Shown: in pieces, positions 1-5,184 of the stretch
How positions within the stretch are numbered: the first letter of the stretch is position 1
How the letters are laid out: every line of letters starts with the position of its first letter
Assembly (NCBI GenBank): GCA_025453305.1
Contig: JALOQO010000039.1
Span: 1-5,879 of the forward strand
Source of the DNA: Patescibacteria group bacterium
GTDB lineage: Bacteria > Patescibacteriota > Saccharimonadia > Saccharimonadales > CAIOMD01
DNA: 5,879 bases
Direction of reading: 5' to 3'
The notes under the pieces: model-generated
The model's database searches: none
What the model was told of the DNA's origin: nothing
The model's input: the letters and a program-made list of their open reading frames with translations, nothing else
Translations under genes and position numbers: made by a program

Positions 1-460
1 ATCTTTGAGCCTAGTTTTTTTAATAGTGGTATTTACTACGGGTCAGTTAGCTTCTGGTGAGCCATATTACAAATCAAAAAGCATTGTAATGACCGAAATG
101 GTAAATGAAACTAATGAATTAAGGCTACGCCTTGGGTTAAATGAACTAAATCAATCCCGATCACTAGAAGAATCGGCCCAAAACAAGGCAAGTGATATGA
201 GTCAGCAAAATTATTGGGGGCATTATGCGCCATCTGGCCAGAGTTATTCTGATTATATTTGGCAATCAAAGCCTAATGCGGTTACAGTTGGAGAGAATTT
301 AGCTAAGTGTTTTGATGATTATCAATCGGCTTTTGATAGATTAGTTGATAGCCCCACACACTATGCTGTGCTAACCGGCAATTTTGAATATATAGGTGTG
401 TCTAGTGTGGTTCAAGAAGATGGCTGCGAATCAATAGTTATGCATTTTGCTAGTAACTAA
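1..460 (+). CDS. CAP-domain (SCP/PR1, YkwD-like) secreted or membrane-anchored protein, 5' partial
   Basis: The frame is open to the left edge. The first usable start is TTG at 5, but the hydrophobic stretch that follows (residues 2-14) has no basic residues before it, so the true N-terminus of this signal peptide or membrane anchor probably lies outside the window. Residues about 28-149 match the CAP fold: an N-terminal helix with MVNETNELR and a Gly-Leu turn, the WGHYAP motif with His73, the GENLA motif with Glu97, SPTH with His119, and the terminal strand VMHFAS. His73, Glu97 and His119 are the residues expected in the CAP cavity. Cys102 and Cys141 could form a disulfide, which fits export. 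Bacterial CAP proteins are extracytoplasmic, but their biochemical role is mostly unknown. The gene ends with TAA at 458-460, 40 bases before the next gene. Family assignment is strong; function is unassigned. Confidence 0.87.
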   Translation, partial: SLSLVFLIVVFTTGQLASGEPYYKSKSIVMTEMVNETNELRLRLGLNELNQSRSLEESAQNKASDMSQQNYWGHYAPSGQSYSDYIWQSKPNAVTVGENLAKCFDDYQSAFDRLVDSPTHYAVLTGNFEYIGVSSVVQEDGCESIVMHFASN

Positions 461-474
461 AAATGTCAATTTAA

Positions 475-502
475 ATAAGCTTGGTGTTATAATTAAGCTT
501 AT
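475..502. repeat. 8-bp perfect inverted repeat flanking the -10 element
   Basis: ATAAGCTT (475-482) and AAGCTTAT (495-502) are perfect inverted copies separated by 12 bases. The TATAAT hexamer lies in the spacer and the ATG start lies inside the right arm. No T-run follows the right arm, so it does not look like an intrinsic terminator of the CAP gene. If transcription starts near 500, the hairpin would not be in the mRNA, which leaves a DNA operator or coincidence as explanations. No matching second site was seen in the window. Confidence 0.4.
485..493 (+). promoter_or_regulatory. Extended -10 promoter of the ICMT-type gene, leaderless
   Basis: The sequence TG-T-TATAAT is a perfect extended -10 element. 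Seven bases separate it from the ATG at 501, so transcription should start at about position 500-501, on the start codon itself. There is no convincing -35 hexamer about 17 bases upstream, as is tolerated with extended -10 promoters. No Shine-Dalgarno sequence is present between 461 and 500. Confidence 0.65.
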
Positions 503-1160
503 GCAACCGCTTGAACAAAATACGGATAATAACAATCCCAATATCAATCAAAACCCACCAAATACTACCTCTACGGTTGGCGCAGTAGCGCAAAATAATG
601 TTAATCAAGTAGCTCCAACACCGCCTAATATTCCCCAATCACAACTAAAAAACTATATCGATAATCAAACAAATCTAACCAACAACAATAACACCGCAGC
701 AAGCCAAAATAAATCATTTGAGCTTACGATAGTAGCTGTTCAGGCTATATGTATTGCTGTTATTTTGTTAGACTTTTTTAGTCCACTCTTACTAAGATCT
801 ACGACCCTAATGCTAGCGGGTGCTGTGCTAATTGGTGTTGGTGTAGCATTTGCGGTTTGGGCGCGGCTAAGCTTTATGCAACATATGAAAATATTTCCTT
901 CGCCTAACGAAAAAGGTTTCTTAGTTACTGGTGGCCCTTATGCCTTAGTGAGACATCCGGTTTATAGTGGCTTAATATTGGCGTGTCTTGGATTGTTATT
1001 AATCTTTCCAACTATAGGTCGAATTATTGCATTTTTAGCGTTAATTTTTGTACTTAATAAAAAAATTAAATATGAGGAAATGTTATTATCTGCGAAGTAT
1101 AACGGTTACCAAAAATATATTCAAAGTACTAACAAGTTAATACCAAGAATACATCGTTAA
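501..1160 (+). CDS. Isoprenylcysteine carboxyl methyltransferase-family membrane protein with Asn/Gln/Pro-rich N-terminus
   Basis: This 219-residue protein has two parts. Residues 1-72 are low complexity, with 20 Asn, 9 Gln and 8 Pro by hand count, and are presumably disordered. Residues 74-219 form a multi-helix membrane domain with hydrophobic segments at about 75-93, 101-121 and 155-185. The signature GGPYALVRHPVYSG (144-157), the double Glu at 192-193, and the terminal pattern Y..Y....LIPR are those of the ICMT/PEMT superfamily, which uses S-adenosylmethionine to methylate prenylcysteines, phospholipids or other membrane substrates. The substrate here is unknown. ATG at 501 is preferred over the in-frame TTG at 447, which would overlap the CAP gene and extend upstream of the promoter. 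The stop TAA (1158-1160) overlaps the opposing gene's stop. Confidence 0.87.
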   Translation: MQPLEQNTDNNNPNINQNPPNTTSTVGAVAQNNVNQVAPTPPNIPQSQLKNYIDNQTNLTNNNNTAASQNKSFELTIVAVQAICIAVILLDFFSPLLLRSTTLMLAGAVLIGVGVAFAVWARLSFMQHMKIFPSPNEKGFLVTGGPYALVRHPVYSGLILACLGLLLIFPTIGRIIAFLALIFVLNKKIKYEEMLLSAKYNGYQKYIQSTNKLIPRIHR

Positions 1161-1963
1161 TTTTTAATAAAATCGGCAATTATTTTAGCAACAGATAGAG
1201 TTACAAGGTGTGCACCAGTATATCTTATAATAGTTACATTTGGGTTACTAAACTCTTTGTAATGCTTTGAGACTATTAATAAATCCATATTCCCATATAA
1301 AAAAACCATAGGGATTTTAAGATGCTTAATATCAGTTATTGAGCTTTGATTCATAATACTGTTTTGCATACTCTTTTTAAAAGGTACCCAATTATTCTCG
1401 TTTAATTTGAATGAATTTTGTTTAAGATTAACCGCCATAACTTTTTTTGCTCTTTTTAGGGTTGAGTGCTTATTATTTATTAAATAAGTGTAGATTCTGA
1501 ATAAACTATTAGTGGTTGCTGTAATTTTAAATTTACTTTTTGATTTAATATCATCCTTGTTGTATAAGGGCATCCCGACGGTAATTATTTTTGATACTAA
1601 TTGTGGTTTTTGCTTGGCGATTTGTATGGCTATTAAGCCACCCATAGAATGACCCACGATGGTAATATCTTGACTAATTTTAAGACTTTTTAAAGTATTT
1701 ATTACATTATTTGCGTGGCATGATAAGTCGTACTTTTGGCGGATTGGTTTAGGCGATTTACCAAACCCTAGTAAATCCAAGGATATAACCCTATGGCTGT
1801 CACTAATCAAAGGATATAGCCTTGTCCAGGTATCACTGTCACTCGCCAGGCCGTGCAACAAAAGTATAACCGGCTTGTTGCCGCCACTATCTTTAACCAC
1901 CTGCAATTTATAAGGGCGTCTTAATAATAGATGATAATAATCTGAAATGATTCTAAACACCAT
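1157..1963 (-). CDS. Alpha/beta hydrolase (Abhydrolase_1 type)
   Basis: The 268-residue protein has the complete alpha/beta-hydrolase catalytic set: LLLHG at 34-38 for the oxyanion hole, the nucleophile elbow GHSMGG with Ser106, Asp227 in the YGNMD turn, and His252 in TGAH near the C-terminus. A Lys/Asn-rich helical lid lies at about 131-210. The D-L-L-G-F-G-K-S stretch at 63-70 is typical of the esterase, lipase and C-C hydrolase group. The substrate cannot be deduced. There is no signal peptide, so it is probably cytoplasmic or loosely membrane-associated through the hydrophobic N-terminus. ATG at 1963 is chosen. GTG at 1960 would sit six bases from the TATAAT and is a plausible leaderless alternative, while TTG at 1975 lies upstream of that hexamer. 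Local G+C is low: 30 of 120 bases in two sampled rows (1381-1440 and 1501-1560). Confidence 0.9.
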   Translation of the reverse strand: MVFRIISDYYHLLLRRPYKLQVVKDSGGNKPVILLLHGLASDSDTWTRLYPLISDSHRVISLDLLGFGKSPKPIRQKYDLSCHANNVINTLKSLKISQDITIVGHSMGGLIAIQIAKQKPQLVSKIITVGMPLYNKDDIKSKSKFKITATTNSLFRIYTYLINNKHSTLKRAKKVMAVNLKQNSFKLNENNWVPFKKSMQNSIMNQSSITDIKHLKIPMVFLYGNMDLLIVSKHYKEFSNPNVTIIRYTGAHLVTLSVAKIIADFIKN

Positions 1964-1966
1964 TAT

Positions 1967-1972
1967 ATTATA
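1967..1972 (-). promoter_or_regulatory. -10 hexamer just upstream of the alpha/beta-hydrolase start
   Basis: The minus strand reads TATAAT here, a perfect consensus hexamer, followed by ATA and then ATG. It lies between the terminator hairpin of the upstream DUF7144 gene (1986-2012) and the coding start, so it can drive an independent transcript. No ribosome-binding site is visible. With usual spacing the transcript would begin near the GTG codon after the ATG. No -35 match is seen. Confidence 0.5.
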
Positions 1973-1985
1973 CAATCAAATATCA

Positions 1986-2012
1986 AAACCACCTGCTTAA
2001 AACAGGTGGTTT
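1986..2012 (-). terminator. Intrinsic terminator of the DUF7144 gene
   Basis: A perfect 10-bp stem (1986-1995 with 2003-2012) surrounds a 7-base loop. It starts 21 bases downstream of the DUF7144 stop codon. On the minus strand the stem ends in GGTTTT and continues into a T-rich GATATTTG, as expected for Rho-independent termination. It separates the DUF7144 transcript from the alpha/beta-hydrolase gene. Confidence 0.75.
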
Positions 2013-2033
2013 ATATAAAGTTAAACTTAGAAA

Positions 2034-2444
2034 TTATTCTTCTACTTTTAGCTCGTCTCCGTGTACGGTTAGGGCGTAAACTACCAAAACCCCAATGGTA
2101 ACCATAGCGATAGACCAAACAGGATATACGGGTATGAATGCAAAGTTAACAATAATGCTAACACTAGACAAAACAACACCTACTACCCTACCCCAGGTTT
2201 TGCCCGACAATATTGCCCCACCGGTTAAGATTAGGAATGCTCCCCAAAGTAGCAATCCCCACCCCCAGGTAGTTAAATCAAAAAGCCAAACATTTGCTGG
2301 TCCTACTAGATAAACATCGTCTTTAAATAAGGCTACTAACCCGGCTATCATTTGAAAGCTTCCTGCAACTATTGCCAGGATTCCGGCAAATGCAGCCCAT
2401 CCAGCCCAGCCACTCATCTCGCTGTCTTGTGATTTTTTTGACAT
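2034..2444 (-). CDS. DUF7144-type four-helix integral membrane protein
   Basis: The 136-residue protein has a short polar N-terminus and four hydrophobic helices at about 16-38, 58-80, 86-105 and 108-127. The order of motifs is what I recall for DUF7144 proteins, which are common in Actinobacteria: GWAGWAAFAG near the start, GLVALFKDDVYLVG at 35-48, the FDLTTWGWG stretch at 55-63, TWGRVVGVVL at 83-92, PVYPVWS at 105-111, and YALTVHGDEL at 123-132. No molecular function is known for this family. The ATG at 2444 is supported by a strong Shine-Dalgarno site. The gene is monocistronic, with its own promoter and terminator. Hand-counted G+C is 159 of 360 bases (44%) in 2041-2400, above the A+T-richer neighbours, which suggests transfer. 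Confidence 0.85.
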   Translation of the reverse strand: MSKKSQDSEMSGWAGWAAFAGILAIVAGSFQMIAGLVALFKDDVYLVGPANVWLFDLTTWGWGLLLWGAFLILTGGAILSGKTWGRVVGVVLSSVSIIVNFAFIPVYPVWSIAMVTIGVLVVYALTVHGDELKVEE

Positions 2445-2449
2445 AAGAA

Positions 2450-2455
2450 CCTCCC
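2450..2455 (-). promoter_or_regulatory. Strong Shine-Dalgarno site of the DUF7144 gene
   Basis: The minus strand reads GGGAGG, five bases before the ATG. It is the only clear ribosome-binding site among the starts visible in this window, and it fixes the start of the DUF7144 gene. Confidence 0.85.
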
Positions 2456-2472
2456 TTTTAACTTGTAATTTA

Positions 2473-2501
2473 ATATTACCACCACAACATAGAATTATCT
2501 A
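2473..2501 (-). promoter_or_regulatory. Candidate sigma-70-type promoter of the DUF7144 gene
   Basis: The minus strand has TAGATA (2501-2496, 4 of 6 to TTGACA), a 17-base spacer, and TAATAT (2478-2473, 4 of 6 to TATAAT) with TG in the extended position. Transcription would start around 2466, giving a leader of about 22 bases that includes the Shine-Dalgarno site. It shares the 101-base divergent intergenic region with the CLC gene's promoter. Confidence 0.4.
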
Positions 2502-2525
2502 GTTATTTTTATTGGTTTAAATATT

Positions 2526-2539
2526 TGTTACTATTAAAT
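2526..2539 (+). promoter_or_regulatory. Weak -10-like region of the CLC-type gene
   Basis: Two overlapping weak hexamers precede the ATG at 2546: TG-T-TACTAT (2526-2534, 4 of 6 with an extended TG), ending 11 bases before the ATG, and TTAAAT (2534-2539, 4 of 6), ending six bases before it. No Shine-Dalgarno sequence is visible. Either implies a leader of at most a few bases. Confidence 0.3.
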
Positions 2540-2545
2540 TACAGT

Positions 2546-3778
2546 ATGCAAAAACTTAAAACTATTGTAACCGTTTTTATAGTATCAATTTTGGTGCCGA
2601 TAATTTACCTGTTATTTACCAATTTAGTTCATTATTTACAAGAATTAATATGGTTTGATATTGCAGATGTAAATAATAATAAAATTGTGGTAATTCCTTT
2701 ATCGATTATAGGCGGTTTAATCCTGTCATGGGCCATTATGGTTAACAAGAACAAGTTAGGTCGTGAATTATCCCACGATATCAAAGAATTAACAAAGGAT
2801 ATAAAAATTAGCCCAAAACTAGTAGTGTCTGCATTTCTGATTGGTATTGCTAGTCTTGTTGGTGGCGCATCTTTGGGTCCAGAGGCTATATTGATACCGA
2901 TTTGTTATGGGGCGGGATTTCTAGTTGCCAAGAATTTTAAGATAGAAAAACCTGAATTTATTGGGTTAATCGCCATTATTTCTCTGTTGGCGAGCTTTTT
3001 TAATGGTATTGTGGCGGCAGTTTTACCACTAGCTTTTATATCTTATATGATGTCTAAAAACAAAAAAAATACAATTATTCTATTGCTATTAGGATCTTTA
3101 GCCGCCTTAATAAGTGTTGTTTTTTTAAGATTAATTGGTGTAAAGGATGGTTATGTAAAAATACCACTCGAATCAATTACATCAATAAATTACAAAATGC
3201 TCATTGTGGCCTTAGTGGTAGGATTTATTGCTACATATATGACAGGCTTACTTTATAAAACTTCAAAATATTTTAAGACATTTTTTGAAATGCTGCCTAA
3301 AAAATGGATTACACAGGGTTTTGTAGCTGGATTGGGTGTTGGTGTTGCGTATTATTTGTTAGGTCCGATGGCGTTTTTTAGCGGCCATTATGGTCTTGAG
3401 GAGTTGATCAAACAAAATAGCCAATATACATCGTTTCAGTTAGCGGGGTTGGCTGTTGGTAAGTTATTGGTAACTGCTTGGTGTATAGCGACAATTTATA
3501 GGGGTGGCTTAATCTATCCATTATTGTTGTCAGGAATGAGTATCGCTTTGTTACTAACAGGTGCCTACCCAGATAATAATTGGCTCATTGCGCTTTTGGT
3601 GGCTACATTTGTGGGTGCTTTTGGGGGTAATTTTAAGTCTGCAATAGTCGGGGCGGCGTTTGTATTGCCCCTGTTTGGTATAGGGTCTTTGAGTTTGGTT
3701 ATGGTTGCAATGATTGGTTCGGGTATAGCGTTAAGGCTAGGTCGCGAAGTTAATAATCGACGCCTAGCTACTCAATAA
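2546..3778 (+). CDS. CLC-family chloride channel or Cl-/H+ antiporter-like membrane protein
   Basis: This 410-residue protein is hydrophobic almost throughout, with about ten or more membrane helices. GGASLGPEAI at 106-115 corresponds to the CLC GxEGP-type loop, with Glu113 in the position of the gating glutamate. YRGGLIYPLLLSG at 318-330 corresponds to the second anion-binding loop (GxFxP), here G-L-I-Y-P. A late Gly-rich segment (GAFGGNFKSAIVGAA, 357-371) also fits the C-terminal half of the family. The first selectivity loop, GSGIP in well-studied members, is not recognisable; the aligned area is a charged Lys/Asp-rich linker (about 68-88). No cytoplasmic CBS domains follow. The expected role is anion transport across the cytoplasmic membrane, but whether channel or exchanger cannot be read. 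ATG 2546 is preferred over TTG 2525, which has no ribosome-binding site. The 3' end overlaps the opposing gene by 11 bases. Confidence 0.83.
   Translation: MQKLKTIVTVFIVSILVPIIYLLFTNLVHYLQELIWFDIADVNNNKIVVIPLSIIGGLILSWAIMVNKNKLGRELSHDIKELTKDIKISPKLVVSAFLIGIASLVGGASLGPEAILIPICYGAGFLVAKNFKIEKPEFIGLIAIISLLASFFNGIVAAVLPLAFISYMMSKNKKNTIILLLLGSLAALISVVFLRLIGVKDGYVKIPLESITSINYKMLIVALVVGFIATYMTGLLYKTSKYFKTFFEMLPKKWITQGFVAGLGVGVAYYLLGPMAFFSGHYGLEELIKQNSQYTSFQLAGLAVGKLLVTAWCIATIYRGGLIYPLLLSGMSIALLLTGAYPDNNWLIALLVATFVGAFGGNFKSAIVGAAFVLPLFGIGSLSLVMVAMIGSGIALRLGREVNNRRLATQ
3735..3769. other. Inverted repeat at the overlapping 3' ends, possible bidirectional termination hairpin
   Basis: GCTAGG (3736-3741) pairs with CCTAGC (3763-3768). 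TCG (3742-3744) then pairs with CGA (3758-3760) across a two-base bulge, and a G-T wobble closes the outside. The loop is 13 bases. It spans the end of the CLC gene and the TAG stop of the NmrA-like gene. No T-run follows on either strand, so intrinsic termination is uncertain. Confidence 0.25.
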
Positions 3779-4421
3779 TAATCGGGCATTTGCCTACGAA
3801 TTCGGCCTTATCTATTATATTCAATTCAAAATCGGCTACATTGATTCGTCTTATTTTTGGTATCTCAAAGCTTTTGCACTTATAGCGGTCCATAAATACA
3901 CGATAATTTGAAATTGGTTGGTCGTCTGTTAACCGTCCGCATCTGACTATGGTGTAATTAAGGCCGCTACTTTTTATTATTTGGTCTTCTAGTTTTTTAT
4001 ATTTATAGATGCTTTTAAATTGAGGCATTAGATTAAAGGCAATTTTCATAGGTTGGCTGGCGTCTTCTAGGTGTTCGGTAGCCCAGGCTCCTGACTGGCC
4101 AATATAGCGTTTAGCCCCAGTTTTATACATTGAATTAATTATATTTTTAGTAGCCGTCTCGCTGATAAAATGATTATTTGTATCAAAAAGCTTAGGAGCT
4201 ATAACATTAATTATTACATTATGACCTTGGATAGCCTGTAATACAGCCATTTCTTGGCTAGCATCAGCACTTATAACACTTAAGTTTTGATGATTAGGTA
4301 AAGTACCCTCCGGGGGTGGTGTGTGAGTAAAAGCTGTTACAAGATGCCCTTGCTTAAGAGCTTGGTTTACTAGCAAAATGCCCGTTCTTCCGGATGCTCC
4401 AAATATTATGATTTTGTGCAT
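3768..4421 (-). CDS. NAD(P)-binding atypical short-chain dehydrogenase (NmrA/NAD(P)H-binding type)
   Basis: The 217-residue protein begins with a Rossmann beta-alpha unit whose nucleotide loop GASGRTG (8-14) is typical of NAD(P)H-binding atypical SDRs. Further family marks are the Asp at 53 after the third strand (SADAS), NVIAP at 72-76, KRYIGQSGAW at 104-113, the segment L-N-Y-T-I-V-R-C-G-R-L-T-D at 154-166, and NVADFE at 194-199. Length is normal for the family. The usual SDR Tyr-x-x-x-Lys pair is not evident; Tyr141-Lys142-Lys143 is nearby, so it may be a redox sensor, epimerase or reductase. The substrate is unknown. It starts at ATG 4421, 12 bases after the CPBP stop and in the same frame, so it may be co-transcribed. 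A TATATT hexamer in the gap also allows a leaderless transcript. Confidence 0.87.
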   Translation of the reverse strand: MHKIIIFGASGRTGILLVNQALKQGHLVTAFTHTPPPEGTLPNHQNLSVISADASQEMAVLQAIQGHNVIINVIAPKLFDTNNHFISETATKNIINSMYKTGAKRYIGQSGAWATEHLEDASQPMKIAFNLMPQFKSIYKYKKLEDQIIKSSGLNYTIVRCGRLTDDQPISNYRVFMDRYKCKSFEIPKIRRINVADFELNIIDKAEFVGKCPIIIE

Positions 4422-4427
4422 ATTTTT

Positions 4428-4436
4428 AATATATCA
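4428..4436 (-). promoter_or_regulatory. Extended -10 element overlapping the CPBP stop codon
   Basis: The minus strand reads TG-A-TATATT (TATATT is 5 of 6 to TATAAT), six bases before the ATG of the NmrA-like gene, so the first transcribed base would be the A of ATG. The TGA of this element is the stop codon of the upstream CPBP gene. There is no Shine-Dalgarno site, so an internal leaderless transcript is plausible beside any operon transcript. Confidence 0.5.
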
Positions 4437-5153
4437 AGTTTGCTTAAATTTTGTTAATTTTCTGGCGACCGCTATTCCTAATACCCCGCTAGCATTTATT
4501 GACCAATGTACTAACCAAGGGGCGAGTACACTACCGGCTAGAATCCTTAACCAACCAAATATAAATCCGGCGAAGCCGGTAACAATAACCGCCCCAACAA
4601 CACCTGCGCCTTGGCGACCTTTTTTGTCTTTTACAATTTTGGTGGTGACATCGTTTTGCTCCAGACTTTTGATTGTTGGGAATATATGCCATAGACCAAA
4701 TAAAATCGATGACAATATTAGAGCTTGTAGTGTGGGCATTAGGCTTAATAATAGCCCTAGCAGAACTCCCCTAAAGAGAATTTCTTCTACTAATGCTGTG
4801 CTAAAAGGAATTCTAATTGCCGCTTCAAAGGTTAAAAGTTTGCCATTTGCGTTGGCTAGATTTTCTCCTAAGAAAAATTTTCTAAAAATGGGAATAATTG
4901 CAACAACTATTGTAGCGATTATTATAATTAAACTCGCAACAACCGCTACAACGAAACCATCCTTTATAGACGATGGTGATAATCCCATTTGCTCGGTGTT
5001 TAGACCAAAACTAAAGCCAACAATTATTGCTAATAGGGTTATAAATATGTTTAGTATAAAATGCCATTTTTTGGGTACGAGGCGCGCTAAGGTGGTTCCG
5101 TAAAGTAGAATTAAGGCACTGATGGCTATAACTTGGGCTATTGATTCTGGCAT
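4434..5153 (-). CDS. CPBP-family intramembrane protease (Abi/CAAX/Rce1-like)
   Basis: The 239-residue polytopic membrane protein has hydrophobic segments at about 6-24, 31-50, 67-90, 115-138, 142-158, 184-202 and 207-232. It carries the three CPBP motifs: EEILFR at 123-128 (the catalytic Glu pair and Arg), FGLWH at 152-156, and HWSIN at 216-220. All key residues are present, so it should be an active glutamate-type intramembrane endopeptidase. Bacterial members process peptides or membrane proteins, or act in bacteriocin immunity; the target here is unknown. The upstream Abhydrolase_9-type gene ends 31 bases before its ATG, and the NmrA-like gene starts 12 bases after its stop, consistent with an operon. 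AGGTGG (5169-5164) lies 10 bases before the ATG and could be a weak ribosome-binding site. The stop is TGA. Confidence 0.93.
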   Translation of the reverse strand: MPESIAQVIAISALILLYGTTLARLVPKKWHFILNIFITLLAIIVGFSFGLNTEQMGLSPSSIKDGFVVAVVASLIIIIATIVVAIIPIFRKFFLGENLANANGKLLTFEAAIRIPFSTALVEEILFRGVLLGLLLSLMPTLQALILSSILFGLWHIFPTIKSLEQNDVTTKIVKDKKGRQGAGVVGAVIVTGFAGFIFGWLRILAGSVLAPWLVHWSINASGVLGIAVARKLTKFKQT

Positions 5154-5157
5154 TTTT

Positions 5158-5166
5158 ATTAGACCA
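5158..5166 (-). promoter_or_regulatory. Extended -10-like element before the CPBP gene
   Basis: The minus strand reads TG-G-TCTAAT (5 of 6 to TATAAT), with four bases before ATG 5153. It overlaps an AGGTGG sequence (5169-5164) that could instead serve as a distant Shine-Dalgarno site, so the two readings compete. Confidence 0.35.
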
Positions 5167-5184
5167 CCTGTCTATTTAAGTAGG

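Noticed and set aside
447..500. TTG-initiated N-terminal extension of the ICMT-type protein.
   Set aside because: It would overlap the CAP gene and run through a consensus TATAAT promoter; ATG 501 is better placed.
2095..2313. A 72-codon plus-strand frame inside the DUF7144 gene.
   Set aside because: It is antisense to a well-supported gene and has no ribosome-binding site, domain or plausible composition.
4567..4579. CCGGC-GAA-GCCGG hairpin within the CPBP gene, followed by a T-rich stretch on the minus strand.
   Set aside because: It encodes the T-G-F-A-G-F segment of the protein, the stem is only five base pairs and the T-run is interrupted; a codon-driven coincidence is likelier than an attenuator.
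4378..5103. A 241-codon open frame on the plus strand opposite the CPBP gene.
   Set aside because: It is antisense to a protein with all three CPBP motifs, has no family-like features and no start signals. It stays open because of the codon composition of the membrane protein opposite.
5161..5170. ACCACCTG shared with the terminator stem at 1989-1995, suggesting a repeat family.
   Set aside because: Only about eight bases are shared and the second copy lacks the inverted arm; chance is sufficient.
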